Notes: a model not told the origin generated them from the sequence alone. A stretch of DNA of 64,000 nucleotides from Ruegeria arenilitoris (GCF_013031355.1 NZ_WPZO01000001.1:744001-808000); one strand, 5' to 3'. Numbered from the stretch's first letter, positions 17,719 through 26,669 are shown. Made by a program: numbers and translations.

Positions 17719-18173
17719 GTCTTGCTTTCGGTTTTCAGCGCGGCTTCGGCCTCTTCAGCCTTGGCCAGCGCGTCAGCAGCTTCCTTGGCCTTGCGTTCAG
17801 CAGCGGCACGTGCGGTCGTGGCCTGAATCTTCTTGGCCTGCTCTGACCGTTCAGCAGCCAGTTTGCCGGTTTCGCTGTCGGGGTCGAACTTGGTCGGGTC
17901 GATGCTTTTCGCCAGATCCTGCGCGGCCTCTTTCACGCCGTCCATGGCGCTGCCGACAGGGTTAGTTGCCGCGTTGAGACCCTTCTTGATCTCGTTCACG
18001 CCCGCCTGATCAGCGGCCTCGTTCATGGCGCTGGAAAACTCGCGCGCCATGCCACGGGCCTTGCCGACAAAGCGGCCGACATTGCGGAACAACACCGGCA
18101 GGTCCTTTGGCCCCACAACGATCAGGGCAACAACGCCGATGACCAGAAGCTCGGTCCAGCCCAGATCAAACAT
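17715..18173 (-). CDS. tatB: Sec-independent protein translocase TatB
   Basis: A 152-residue protein with one N-terminal membrane helix ([22 protein letters not shown]) containing the conserved Glu of TatB, an amphipathic helix ([24 protein letters not shown]), and a long Ala/Lys/Glu-rich cytoplasmic tail from about residue 105. TatB forms the signal-peptide receptor with TatC. It starts six bases after the tatA stop and its stop region overlaps the tatC start. Confidence 0.93.
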   Translation of the reverse strand: MFDLGWTELLVIGVVALIVVGPKDLPVLFRNVGRFVGKARGMAREFSSAMNEAADQAGVNEIKKGLNAATNPVGSAMDGVKEAAQDLAKSIDPTKFDPDSETGKLAAERSEQAKKIQATTARAAAERKAKEAADALAKAEEAEAALKTESKT

Positions 18174-18179
18174 CTGGAC

Positions 18180-18395
18180 TTAGGCCTTGTCTTTGTCGGT
18201 CTCAGGAGTGACGTCCTTGGCCACTTCGGCTGCGTCCTGCTCCAGCTCGTCCGCGCCTTCCTTAACGCCGCGCTTGAACGAGGTGATGCCCTTGCCCACT
18301 TCGCCCATCAACGAGCTGATTTTGCCGCGGCCAAACAGCACCAGCACCACTACGGCGATCAGCAGAAGACCGGGAAGGCCGATATTGTTGAGCAT
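18180..18395 (-). CDS. tatA: Sec-independent protein translocase TatA
   Basis: A 71-residue pore-forming subunit: N-terminal helix [22 protein letters not shown], the [17 protein letters not shown] hinge with amphipathic helix, then an acidic tail. The start at 18395 has GGAGAAGAG upstream; a longer frame to 18491 is arginine-rich and not conserved. It is the first gene of tatABC. The 219-base region upstream is shared with the divergent monooxygenase gene. Confidence 0.95.
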   Translation of the reverse strand: MLNNIGLPGLLLIAVVVLVLFGRGKISSLMGEVGKGITSFKRGVKEGADELEQDAAEVAKDVTPETDKDKA

Positions 18396-18543
18396 GTCTC
18401 TTCTCCTTGTACGTCGGCGCCGCGCGCCGGGAATGTTGTCTGGCCCCGTGTCTACGCCCACAAGCCCGCGCGCAAAAGTGACGCAAATCAATTCCGCGCC
18501 GAATTGTGAACGGATCGTACGTTTTTTACGGGCTGGCCTTCCT

Positions 18544-18567
18544 CAACTGACAGGTTTATGTCAGTTG
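18544..18567. promoter_or_regulatory. probable operator of the monooxygenase/WYL-regulator pair
   Basis: CAACTGACA and TGTCAGTTG form a perfect nine-base inverted repeat with a six-base GGTTTA spacer. It ends 47 bases before the monooxygenase-fold gene at 18615, whose neighbour at 18942 encodes a YafY/WYL-type regulator. A dyad of this size at this position fits an autoregulated operator. The regulator-site pairing is inferred. Confidence 0.6.
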
Positions 18568-18614
18568 TATGTGGCTAGGTAGTGGGCATCGAAACCTGGT
18601 CAACGGAGATTCAC

Positions 18615-18920
18615 ATGACCCATGTTGCAGAAATCGTCACCTTTACCCTCGCCAAAGGCACCTCGGCGGAAGAGTTCGTGAAACTCAGCCAGGCTTCTGA
18701 GGCCTTTGTCCGCTCGGCGCCGGGTTTTGCCCACCGACAGCTGAGCCAGGGTGAGGATGGCCGCTGGACTGACTATGTCATCTGGACCGATATGAAAGCC
18801 GCCAAGGATGCCGCCGCACAATTCCCGCAACAGGATTTCTGCGCGGGTTTGATGGCTGCCATCAACCCTGAAAGCATCCAGATGCGCCACGAGAACGTGC
18901 TATGGAACATGACCGCCTAA
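18615..18920 (+). CDS. small monooxygenase-fold (ABM/EthD-like) protein
   Basis: A 101-residue protein with the dimeric alpha/beta-barrel pattern: a first strand VAEIVTFTLAKGTS, helix SAEEFVKLSQASEAFVRSAPGF, strand AHRQLSQGEDGRWTDYVIWTDM, helix AAKDAAAQFPQ and C-terminal strand. Such proteins act as small monooxygenases, heme-degrading enzymes or binding proteins; the substrate is not evident. The start at 18615 (MTHVAEIV) is chosen over 18582 because of AACGGAG upstream. It lies 21 bases before the WYL regulator and behind a strong inverted repeat. Confidence 0.7.
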   Translation: MTHVAEIVTFTLAKGTSAEEFVKLSQASEAFVRSAPGFAHRQLSQGEDGRWTDYVIWTDMKAAKDAAAQFPQQDFCAGLMAAINPESIQMRHENVLWNMTA

Positions 18921-18941
18921 ACGCGGTTCGGACGGCGTGAT

Positions 18942-19613
18942 ATGCGCCGCACGGATCGCCTGTTCGATATCATCCAGATCCTGCGCGACGGCAAACTGCA
19001 CCGCGCGCAGGACATCGCGGATCGGCTCGAAGTGTCGATCCGCACGATCTATCGCGACATGGATACGCTGGTCGCGTCCGGCGTCCCGGTCGAGGGCGAA
19101 CGCGGCGTCGGCTATATGGTGCGCGAGCAGATCACCCTGCCCCCGCTGAACCTGACACCCGCGGAACTGGAAGCTCTGAACCTCGGCATGGCCATTGTCG
19201 CCGAAGCCGCCGACCCGGACCTGAAATCTGCGGCTGAGTCACTGGCCGACAAGATCGACGCCGTACTGCCCACTCAGGTTGTGGCCGAGGCAGACACGTG
19301 GAAGTTCGCTGTCTATCCCTTTGCCGACGCCGCGCGAGGTCTGGCGTATATGGCCCCGATCCGGGCTGCCATCAAATCCCGCCAGAAACTGCACCTGACC
19401 TATCGCCGTATCGACGGCGTTCTGACCGAACGGACCATTCGCCCCCTGCACATGGAGTATTGGGGTCGCGTCTGGACCCTGACCGCGTGGTGCGAGCTAC
19501 GCGAAGGGTTTCGCGTGTTCCGTATCGACCTGATCGAAGCTGTCGCACCCCTGCCCGAGATTTTCGCCGATGAACCCGGCAAACGCCTGAGCGACTTCGA
19601 CCCACACGCCTGA
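18942..19613 (+). CDS. YafY-family transcriptional regulator (HTH and WYL domains)
   Basis: A 223-residue regulator. The N-terminal helix-turn-helix (HTH_11 type) is MRRTDRLFDIIQILRDG through IADRLEVSIRTIYRDMDTL. The C-terminal WYL domain covers about residues 135-205, with KLHLTYRRIDG and RTIRPLHMEYWGRVWTLTAWCE. WYL domains sense ligands, and this group usually controls an adjacent gene. It probably represses or activates the upstream monooxygenase-fold gene and itself through the inverted repeat at 18544. Confidence 0.88.
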   Translation: MRRTDRLFDIIQILRDGKLHRAQDIADRLEVSIRTIYRDMDTLVASGVPVEGERGVGYMVREQITLPPLNLTPAELEALNLGMAIVAEAADPDLKSAAESLADKIDAVLPTQVVAEADTWKFAVYPFADAARGLAYMAPIRAAIKSRQKLHLTYRRIDGVLTERTIRPLHMEYWGRVWTLTAWCELREGFRVFRIDLIEAVAPLPEIFADEPGKRLSDFDPHA

Positions 19614-19621
19614 TCCGCTCG

Positions 19622-19675
19622 TCATCTGGCCCAAAATATCTCCGCAGGAGGCATGGCCCGGAACGGGCCATTTCC
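19622..19675 (-). repeat. bipartite extragenic hairpin repeat, copy B
   Basis: Read on the minus strand: AATGGCCC-GTTCC-GGGCCAT, then GCCTCC-TGC-GGAGA, TATTTT and GGGCCAGATGA. It aligns with copy A over its whole length with only a few differences. It fills the gap between the convergent WYL regulator and the LysM/M23 gene, ending two bases from the latter's stop codon. Confidence 0.75.
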
Positions 19676-19676
19676 G

Positions 19677-20843
19677 TCACTTCAGGTAAGGCTCAGGATC
19701 AACCGACTCAAACCCTTTGCGCACCTCGAAATGGACATAAGAGTTGTCCCCGCCCCGCAAGGACGCAATCTGCTGCCCGCGGCGAACGCGCGAACCCTTT
19801 TTAACGGTGACTTTGTCGACATTCGCATAGACGGTCAGAAGGTCGCTGTTGTGCTTGATCACGATGATCGGCACCTGATCGGCATCCGCAGTGATGGCCG
19901 CCACGGTTCCAGCCTCAGCCGCTTTTACGGCAGACCCGGATGCACCGGCGATATCGATTCCCTCGTTCTTACCCTTGTTATAGGTCCGGATGATCGTCCC
20001 GGTGACCGGCAGTCCAAGAGCCGAGTTGCTTTGGCTGGTCGGCGCCTCCGCGGTCACGTCAGGCGCAGGTACGGAAGCGGCGATTTGCTCGTCCGGCAGA
20101 GGTTGCGTCGCGCTTGGTGGCGTAGGTGTGGGCGACCCCTGCCCCGGCTGTGTCACATTTGTGGCCGGCACAGCGGCCTGTTGCGGCGCAGGCTGGTTCT
20201 TGATCGGAATCAGCAGGAACTGATCTTCCCGCACCGTAAAGTCCGACCCCAACCCGTTCCATTCCGCCAAGGCATCGACCGGAACATCATAGAGCCGCGC
20301 GATGGTATAGGCTGTCTCACCCCGTTTGACCTTGTGGCGCACCGGCTCTGGCCCCGAGGCAACAGGCGGTGTCGGCGCTGGAGCCGCAGCGGGTTGTGCG
20401 GGCTCGAGTGTCGATGTCCGGACCGAGCCATCCGCCGGAGCCTCGTCAATCGCTGTTCCGGCGATCGTGGCAATATCCACGGTGCTGGCCGCGCTGACCG
20501 TGCGCGGCAGCGCAATCACTTCGCCATCTCGCAGTTGGTCGTCGGGTTGCAGTCCGTTGAACCTGGCCACCTCGCCCGCAGGCAGGCCGATACGGGCGGC
20601 CACATCGTTGACCGTGTCCCCACGGCGCGCAACGGCGACCTGATAATTCGGATAGGTTATCACTCCACGCGCGTCCGGGGTCGGACGGTTGGTGGTGGCG
20701 GATTGCGCGGCCTCTGCGGTCGAAAAGCCGCCCACATTGCCCCGCAGATCATAGTCGAACGGGCCCTCGCATCCGGCAAGGAACGCCACGGCCGCCACCC
20801 CTGTCGCGCAGCGCAACATCGCTGATTTGGAAACTGCTCTCAT
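19677..20843 (-). CDS. nlpD: NlpD-like lipoprotein: two LysM domains and a degenerate M23 (LytM) domain
   Basis: A 388-residue predicted outer-membrane lipoprotein: signal peptide ending FLAGC (lipobox), a first LysM (about residues 67-112, VARRGDTVNDVAARIGL), a second LysM (about 165-210, KVKRGETAYTIARLYDV), a Pro/Thr/Ala-rich linker, and a C-terminal LytM domain. The metal-ligand positions are changed: NEGIDIAG where active enzymes have HxGID, YANVD where they have YAHL, and only the last His (YVHFEVR) remains. That matches the amidase activators NlpD and EnvC, not an active endopeptidase. The surE-pcm-nlpD order mirrors E. coli. Confidence 0.88.
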   Translation of the reverse strand: MRAVSKSAMLRCATGVAAVAFLAGCEGPFDYDLRGNVGGFSTAEAAQSATTNRPTPDARGVITYPNYQVAVARRGDTVNDVAARIGLPAGEVARFNGLQPDDQLRDGEVIALPRTVSAASTVDIATIAGTAIDEAPADGSVRTSTLEPAQPAAAPAPTPPVASGPEPVRHKVKRGETAYTIARLYDVPVDALAEWNGLGSDFTVREDQFLLIPIKNQPAPQQAAVPATNVTQPGQGSPTPTPPSATQPLPDEQIAASVPAPDVTAEAPTSQSNSALGLPVTGTIIRTYNKGKNEGIDIAGASGSAVKAAEAGTVAAITADADQVPIIVIKHNSDLLTVYANVDKVTVKKGSRVRRGQQIASLRGGDNSYVHFEVRKGFESVDPEPYLK

Positions 20844-20906
20844 CTTACTGTCCTCATCGCCTGCCCCTGTTACCCGGGGTTCCGGCGCATATTGCAGAAT
20901 ATCTAG

Positions 20907-21557
20907 TTACGCCCCGTCCCTGCCAAGCCCCTCTAACAGGGGCACGAAACGAACGGGCAACAATTCGTCATAGTCCAGACCGGTTTCGGTGCGACGGACC
21001 CGGATCAGGGTCTGAACCGCATCCGACTGTCCCACCGGCAACACCATGATACCGCCGATTTTCAGCTGCGCCAAGAGCGGCCCGGGCGGGTCTTCCGCCG
21101 CAGCTGTCACAATGATTCGATCAAACGGCGCCTGTTCGGACAAACCGAAGGACCCATCCGACAGCATCGCGGTGACATTGGTCAGCCCCAAGTCACGAAA
21201 CAACTGCCCGGTTTCGCGCACCAGGCGCTTGTGGCGCTCTACCGTATAGACCCGACGTGCCAGCTTGGACAGGATCGCCGCCTGGTAACCCGAACCGGTT
21301 CCGACCTCCAGCACCGTATCCCGCGGGCGGACCTCAAGCGCTTGTGTCATCAACCCCACCACCGAGGGCTGGCTGATCGTCTGCCCGCAGGCAATCGGCA
21401 GCGGCGTATCCTCGTAGGCGCGCTCGGCAAACAGGCCTTTGACGAACTGACCGCGATCAACCTGCTCCATCGCGGCCAGCACGCGGGCATCCGTCACGCC
21501 CCGCGACCGCAGGGCAAACAGAAACTGCATTTTTGTTTCGGGATCTGGTCCGGTCAT
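20907..21557 (-). CDS. pcm: protein-L-isoaspartate O-methyltransferase
   Basis: A 216-residue SAM-dependent enzyme that methylates isoaspartyl residues to start their repair. The SAM site [19 protein letters not shown] is near residue 80, preceded by the PCMT signature [21 protein letters not shown]. The length is normal. It overlaps surE by four bases and precedes the NlpD-like gene by 63 bases, so surE-pcm-nlpD is probably one transcript. Confidence 0.95.
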   Translation of the reverse strand: MTGPDPETKMQFLFALRSRGVTDARVLAAMEQVDRGQFVKGLFAERAYEDTPLPIACGQTISQPSVVGLMTQALEVRPRDTVLEVGTGSGYQAAILSKLARRVYTVERHKRLVRETGQLFRDLGLTNVTAMLSDGSFGLSEQAPFDRIIVTAAAEDPPGPLLAQLKIGGIMVLPVGQSDAVQTLIRVRRTETGLDYDELLPVRFVPLLEGLGRDGA

Positions 21558-22336
21558 TCGATTGTCTTCAGTGCCTCAAGCGCGTCATGCGCCGTCAGAT
21601 CGGCCCGCATCGGCGTGACCGAGATATAGCCCGCCAGATTGACCGCCGCATCCGTCCCCGGCGCGGTCGGATTGTGCTGATAGCCACCCTTGATCCACAG
21701 AAACCGCCGCCCCGAGGGCGAGCTGTGCGGCTCGACCGAGAAATGGGTGTCGCGGCGATAACCTTGCGGAGCCACCCGCGTGCCCAGCACCTCATCCGCA
21801 GGTACCGGCGGGAAATTCACGTTGTAGAACAAGCGGTAGTCGCCCTGTTCTGACGGCGTCGCATCCAGGATTTTTCGCACCAGATCGGCGCCAAACCGGG
21901 TCGCGGCCTCGAACGGATCGTCCAGCCCCAGATTGCGCGGGCCGAAATACTGCGACAATGCAATCGCCGGAATGCCCTGCAATGCGGCCTCCATCGCGCC
22001 GCCAACCGTACCGGAATAGAGTGTATTTTCGGCCGAGTTGTTACCCCGGTTCACCCCCGACAACACCAGATCTGGCCTGGCATCCTTCATCACGTCATGC
22101 AGCCCGGCCAGCACGCAATCGGCGGGTGAACCCTCGGCGGCAAAGCGACGCTCGCCCAGTTTGGCGACCATCATCGGGTGGGTATAGCTGATGCAATGGC
22201 CAACGCCCGATTGCTCGAAGGCCGGGGCGACGACCCACACCTCTCCGTCCGGTCCGGCCAGATCGGCGGCGATCGCTTCCAAAGCGATCAGACCCGGCGC
22301 GTTGATGCCGTCGTCATTGGTCAAAAGAATACGCAT
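21554..22336 (-). CDS. surE: 5'-nucleotidase SurE
   Basis: A 260-residue metal-dependent nucleoside monophosphatase. The metal site is formed by [15 protein letters not shown] at the N terminus, the conserved Ser in AFEQSGVGH, and the Asn in [11 protein letters not shown]. The start at 22336 (MRILL) fits homologues; an ATG three codons earlier (MGH) is possible. It overlaps pcm by four bases, and 121 bases separate it from the ABC ATPase gene upstream. Confidence 0.95.
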   Translation of the reverse strand: MRILLTNDDGINAPGLIALEAIAADLAGPDGEVWVVAPAFEQSGVGHCISYTHPMMVAKLGERRFAAEGSPADCVLAGLHDVMKDARPDLVLSGVNRGNNSAENTLYSGTVGGAMEAALQGIPAIALSQYFGPRNLGLDDPFEAATRFGADLVRKILDATPSEQGDYRLFYNVNFPPVPADEVLGTRVAPQGYRRDTHFSVEPHSSPSGRRFLWIKGGYQHNPTAPGTDAAVNLAGYISVTPMRADLTAHDALEALKTIE

Positions 22337-22457
22337 ATGCCCCATCCACCGCAGCGTTTTGACCTTGATAGACCCGCCCCCGCGCGGCGGCAAGCAAAGC
22401 GAACCCGCAATCTGCGGCTTTCGCGCACCACTTTAGCCTAAACTGTGATTTCAGACC

Positions 22458-23579
22458 CTAATCCGGGAAAACAAAGCACCGATCCCGGCGCACGGTCAGC
22501 CACATGACCCGCCCCGGATTGGGCACAAAGACATTTGGAACGGTGGCCTTCAGGACCGAACCATCATGGTCCATCCGAAACTCCACTAGGCTTTCATTGC
22601 CCAGAAACCGCGCCCGTTCAACCACGCCGCGGGCGGCGACGCCATCAGTCACCGTGGGCAATGGCCCCTTGCCGTTGCGGTCGAAATCCAACCGGACGTG
22701 CTGAGGCCGAAAGACAATCTCGACATCCGTGCCATCCGGAACGCCCGGCGCCAGGAACTGGCCAAACGGAGTTTTCGTCAGAGCACCCTCAACTCTGCCG
22801 CGCAACACATTGACATCGCTAAAAAACGCCACCGCGGCCTTATCGACCGGGCGAGTATAGACGTTGTATGGCGCACCTTGCTGCACGATCTTGCCGCGCC
22901 GCATCAGGGCGATCTCATCGGCCATGCGCATCGCCTCTTCGGGCTCGTGCGTCACCAGCACGACGGCGGCGTCTTCCTCCTTGAGGATCGCCAGGGTTTC
23001 ATCGCGAATACCGTCACGCAGACGGTTGTCGAGGCCCGAGAATGGCTCATCCATAAGCATGATACGCGGACGTGGCGCCAGTGCGCGCGCCAGAGCTACC
23101 CTTTGCTGCTCACCTCCCGACAGGTGGTGCGGGAACTTGTCGATGAAATGGATCAGATCGACCTTGCGCAGCAGTTCTTCAACGCGGGCGCGCTTTTCCT
23201 CTTTGTGGCCCTTTAGGCCAAATGCCACGTTGTCGGCAACGTTCAGATGCGGAAACAGAGCGAAGTCCTGAAACATCAGGCCGATCTCACGCCGTTCGGG
23301 TGGTACGCGGAATACGGTATCGCAGATCAGCTTGCCGTCGACATAGATCTCGCCCGATTCCTGCATCTCGACCCCGGCGATCATACGCAGAGTGGTCGAC
23401 TTGCCGCAGCCCGAAGGCCCCAGCAGACAGGTCACTTTCCCCGCCTCAACGGTCAGAGAGACGTCGTCCACAACGACCCGCCCCTCGTACCGGGCGATCA
23501 GATTGCGAATTTCCAGACGAGGAGGAGTTGCGTCAACTGTCACCGATGGACCCCATTGCCTTTTCCCGATGAAATTCAT
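22458..23579 (-). CDS. ABC transporter ATP-binding protein, FbpC/PotA-like
   Basis: A 373-residue ABC ATPase. Walker A GPSGCGKST near residue 54, Q-loop LMFQDFALFPHL, signature LSGGEQQRVALARAL near 153, Walker B IMLMDEPFSGLD, switch VTHEPEEA. A C-terminal TOBE-like regulatory domain (about 280-373) contains VEIVFRPQHVRL. This domain structure fits iron(III) or polyamine importers. No permease or binding-protein gene is adjacent, so the partners must be elsewhere. The first 15 residues may not be translated, because the ATG at 23579 lacks a clear ribosome site and a GTG lies at V13. Confidence 0.87.
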   Translation of the reverse strand: MNFIGKRQWGPSVTVDATPPRLEIRNLIARYEGRVVVDDVSLTVEAGKVTCLLGPSGCGKSTTLRMIAGVEMQESGEIYVDGKLICDTVFRVPPERREIGLMFQDFALFPHLNVADNVAFGLKGHKEEKRARVEELLRKVDLIHFIDKFPHHLSGGEQQRVALARALAPRPRIMLMDEPFSGLDNRLRDGIRDETLAILKEEDAAVVLVTHEPEEAMRMADEIALMRRGKIVQQGAPYNVYTRPVDKAAVAFFSDVNVLRGRVEGALTKTPFGQFLAPGVPDGTDVEIVFRPQHVRLDFDRNGKGPLPTVTDGVAARGVVERARFLGNESLVEFRMDHDGSVLKATVPNVFVPNPGRVMWLTVRRDRCFVFPD

Positions 23580-23625
23580 CGGGCTTTAGGCGGGGATAAC
23601 AACCCCGCCCGTCAGGTGCAAGGGA

Positions 23626-24672
23626 TCAGCAGCACCCGCCTTGGGGTGCCTCACCGCTCGCTTCGAACGGGCTTTCACCGCCGCAGCCTTCGAAGATGCC
23701 ATAGTGGGTCGAGAAATCGCCAATGAAGTCGAAATGCCGGGCAAATCGCGTGTCTTTCAGCATCATCCAGGTGTTACCACAGACCGGAAAGACCTTGCCC
23801 GCTTCAATCGCGTGGTGATCGTCCAGTTCGAACAGATGCGGTGCGTTCGGAATGGTGCCTTTGTAGATCACCGCCTGACCGTAATCCTCGCAAGCCGGTT
23901 CCAGCTCGGACAGTTTGAACAGCCGATACGTGGCCGAAAGGAATTTCAGCGGCGCGACACGCTCTTCCAGTACCGTGTTTTCGATGGTCAGCGGGCGGTG
24001 CGTCACCCGGCGCGGATCGCCAAAGCCCGCCTTGCGCGACAGCGTCAGGAAATCGTTCCAGTAGAGCGCGCCGGACAGGCATTCGCCGTACAGAACCTCA
24101 TCCTCGGCCATCGCCTGCGGGATACGGCGGTCGGCATAAACGTCCGAAAAATACATCTCGCCGCCCTCTTTCAACAGGCGATACGCACCGCGCAAAACGG
24201 CCTCTTTGTCGGTGGCCAGATTGATCACGCAGTTCGAGACGATGATGTCAAAGGACCCAGGCTCCAAGTCCAATTCATCCAGCTTTTCGATATAGCCGTG
24301 GTGGAATTCCACGTTGCTGGCCGCATGACCGAACGCTTGCGCGTGATGGTCCTGATGCGCGCGGGCGACGTCCAGCTGCTCGGGCGTCATGTCGACACCA
24401 ACCACCCGGCCCTTTTCGCCCACCATCGCAGACAGGGCATAGACGTCACGGCCCGCACCGCAGCCCAGATCGAGGATGCTCATCCCCTCCAGATCCAGCG
24501 GCGCGATCAGGCCGCAGCCGTAGTAACGAGTCAGCACTTCGTCATGCACTTTGGACAGGATGCGCTTGAGGTGATCCGGCATGTCGTCTGGTGTGCAGCA
24601 CGCATTGGTCTGCAAGTCCGAACTGCTTTGCAGGACCTCGCCGTAGTAATTCTGCACCGATTCATGCTTCAT
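23626..24672 (-). CDS. arsM: arsenite S-adenosylmethionine methyltransferase
   Basis: A 348-residue class I methyltransferase that methylates arsenite to volatile or less toxic methylarsenicals. The SAM motif is ILDLGCGAGRDVYALSAMVG near residue 66. All the arsenic-binding cysteines expected in ArsM are visible: the N-terminal pair in TNACCTPDD, one in VSNCVINLATDKEAVLRGAYR, and one in LYGECLSGALYWNDF. The C terminus ends in GGCC. The start at 24672 has AAAGGGA upstream. No arsR, arsB or arsC is adjacent, so it appears as a single-gene arsenic function. Confidence 0.9.
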   Translation of the reverse strand: MKHESVQNYYGEVLQSSSDLQTNACCTPDDMPDHLKRILSKVHDEVLTRYYGCGLIAPLDLEGMSILDLGCGAGRDVYALSAMVGEKGRVVGVDMTPEQLDVARAHQDHHAQAFGHAASNVEFHHGYIEKLDELDLEPGSFDIIVSNCVINLATDKEAVLRGAYRLLKEGGEMYFSDVYADRRIPQAMAEDEVLYGECLSGALYWNDFLTLSRKAGFGDPRRVTHRPLTIENTVLEERVAPLKFLSATYRLFKLSELEPACEDYGQAVIYKGTIPNAPHLFELDDHHAIEAGKVFPVCGNTWMMLKDTRFARHFDFIGDFSTHYGIFEGCGGESPFEASGEAPQGGCC

Positions 24673-24774
24673 CGCAGCTATCCCTTTCCTCTCTGGCTGC
24701 ACCGCAGCTAATGCAGCGCAAGCCCCGGTGCAATCCGGGCCCAGCAAATCTGACGAAAGCGTGAGACGACCGGG

Positions 24775-25887
24775 CTACTCCAGCAGGTCGAAATCAATAC
24801 CTGCGCGTACCTGCCCATTCACCTGAATCTCAAGTCGATGCGCACCGGGAACCAGTTTGAATGTGGTCGCGTTGCCCTTCAGCTTGTGCTTCTTGCTCAG
24901 CTTCAACGCGCCATCCCGCAGCGCGGCCTGTTTCAATTTATGAACCTTGGCCGAAGTTTTGCCGCCAGGCCTTTGAAAGTGAATGATATAATCCACCAGA
25001 ACCGGTTGTTCGCCGACCCCATTCAAGGTCACCTCGAAATCCAGCGCCTCACCGATCCGGGCGTCACCGTTCACTTGCACGTCCGCCGTGACCTTGGCAT
25101 CCGGATCATAGCCCAGCATTTTCATGGCGCCCGGGTGGCCAGATTTCACCAACCCCCGCAGGGTATGAGAGGTCATCCAGCGCAGTTCGTCCTGCTCCTG
25201 CTGCTTGGTCGAGGTCCAGACCTGCAGCCGATCCAAAACCAGTTCGGGGTCCTTCTTGGTAATGTCGTTCAGATGGTTCGCCACCGACCGCGTGACATAG
25301 CGTGTGGTGTCGCCATGCAAGCGGTCCAGCAATGGCAACGGGTCGGTCATATTGATCCCAACCGCCTGCCCCCATGGCAGTCGTGGCCGTGTGCCTTCGC
25401 TAACCAGCCGGCGAACATGATAGCTGCTGTGCCCGCACCAGAGCCCCATCCGCGCAAGCACCTGATCCGGATGTTGGTTGAGGAACGGACGAATGGCCCA
25501 TTCCATCGAAAACCGCTGTGTCAGTTCTTCCAGAACATCCAGCGCCAGTTCAGGATGATCCAGCCCGACATTGACCACCCAATCCCCCAACGGCGCAAAG
25601 ATGAAGTCGCCGAAATCATCATCTGTCCTGGTCGGGTCCAGCGGCGGTGGCAAGGCGCGCAGCAGAACGGGAGCGATCTCGGGTAAATCACCGGGCACGG
25701 CCTGCTGCAGGCATTCCGCGATCCAGGCCATGCGTTCCTTCAGCTCAAGGTCCAGCAGGCGGGACATGACCTGCTGCTCGAACATCTGCGGATCAAAGGA
25801 CGGGTCCGCCCCGGCAAAAAGCTCCGCCAGATAGCGGGTCTTTTCGACATTAAACAGTTGGTCTTTTAGGGAAAAATTTTCTGCCAT
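24775..25887 (-). CDS. DNA alkylation repair protein (AlkD-like HEAT-repeat protein)
   Basis: A 370-residue protein. About the first 270 residues form helical repeats as in AlkD-type glycosylases and their relatives, including WAIRPFLNQHPDQVLARMGLWCGHSSYHVRRLVSEGTRPRLPWG, followed by RYVTRSVANHLNDITKKDPELVLDRL. This HVRRLASEGxRPRLPW pattern is the family hallmark. The last 100 residues resemble a beta domain (LDFEVTLNGVGEQPVLVDYIIHF). The start at 25887 (MAENFSLKDQLFN) is chosen over an upstream frame that enters the SDR gene. It starts two bases after the SDR stop. Glycosylase activity is family-inferred. Confidence 0.82.
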   Translation of the reverse strand: MAENFSLKDQLFNVEKTRYLAELFAGADPSFDPQMFEQQVMSRLLDLELKERMAWIAECLQQAVPGDLPEIAPVLLRALPPPLDPTRTDDDFGDFIFAPLGDWVVNVGLDHPELALDVLEELTQRFSMEWAIRPFLNQHPDQVLARMGLWCGHSSYHVRRLVSEGTRPRLPWGQAVGINMTDPLPLLDRLHGDTTRYVTRSVANHLNDITKKDPELVLDRLQVWTSTKQQEQDELRWMTSHTLRGLVKSGHPGAMKMLGYDPDAKVTADVQVNGDARIGEALDFEVTLNGVGEQPVLVDYIIHFQRPGGKTSAKVHKLKQAALRDGALKLSKKHKLKGNATTFKLVPGAHRLEIQVNGQVRAGIDFDLLE

Positions 25888-25889
25888 GT

Positions 25890-26669
25890 TTAAATCGTCA
25901 AATTGGTCGCCCCACCGTCCAGCAGGATATTCTGACCCACGATGAACCCGGCATGTTGCGAGCACAGGAAGGCACAGGTTGCGCCAAATTCCTGCCGCGA
26001 TCCGTACCGCCGCGCCGGGATCGTTGCCGCACGGTTTGCGCGCGCTTCATCAATCGAAATGCCCTGCTGCGCCGCAACACCACCATCCAGCGAGTCCGCG
26101 CGGTCGGTGGCGTGAATGCCCGGCAGAAGGTTGTTGATCGTTACGCCATGCGCAGCAACCTGTCGCGATGTCCCGGCCACATAGCCGGTCAACCCGGTGC
26201 GTGCCGCGTTCGAAAGGCCCAACACCGCGATCGGCGCGCGTACGGATTGCGAGGTGATGTTCACCACCCGGCCCCAGCCCTTGTCGATCATGCCGGGCAG
26301 CAATGCCTTCATCAAAGCGATCGGCGTCAGCATGTTGGCGTCCAGTGCCTTGATGAAATCTTCACGCTCCCAATCGGACCACATTCCCGGAGGCGGTCCA
26401 CCAGCGTTTGTCACAAGGATATCAACGCCCTGCACTGCCTCGATCACCTGCGCCTGTCCCTCGGCCGAGGTCACATCACAGGCAATCGTCTGCACATCTA
26501 CACCATGGTCTGCCCGCAAGCGTGCGGCTTCGGCCTCCAATGCCTCAGCCCCGCGCGCATTCATCACCAGATTGACGCCCGCCTGAGCCAAAGCCTCGGC
26601 GCAGCCCAGACCCAAGCCTTTGCTGCTGGCGCAGACCAAAGCGCGTTTTCCCTGTATTCCCAGATCCAT
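25890..26669 (-). CDS. SDR family protein lacking the YxxxK catalytic pair
   Basis: A 259-residue Rossmann-fold SDR protein. The cofactor motif reads CASSKGLG and the structural motif LVTNAGGPPPG. The catalytic region reads ITSQSVRAPIAVLGLSNAARTGLTG, so Tyr and Lys of YxxxK are replaced by Leu and Asn; the catalytic Ser is kept. The C terminus ends ILLDGGATNLTI. The start at 26669 has GGAGG upstream. It is followed two bases later by the AlkD-like gene. The change is shared by a subgroup of SDRs as far as I recall, so this is probably a functional variant rather than decay. Confidence 0.83.
   Translation of the reverse strand: MDLGIQGKRALVCASSKGLGLGCAEALAQAGVNLVMNARGAEALEAEAARLRADHGVDVQTIACDVTSAEGQAQVIEAVQGVDILVTNAGGPPPGMWSDWEREDFIKALDANMLTPIALMKALLPGMIDKGWGRVVNITSQSVRAPIAVLGLSNAARTGLTGYVAGTSRQVAAHGVTINNLLPGIHATDRADSLDGGVAAQQGISIDEARANRAATIPARRYGSRQEFGATCAFLCSQHAGFIVGQNILLDGGATNLTI

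Noticed and set aside
19653..20825. A 390-codon plus-strand frame across the LysM/M23 gene
   Set aside because: It is Arg/Gly-rich, matches no family and lies fully opposite the NlpD-like protein, which has clear domains.
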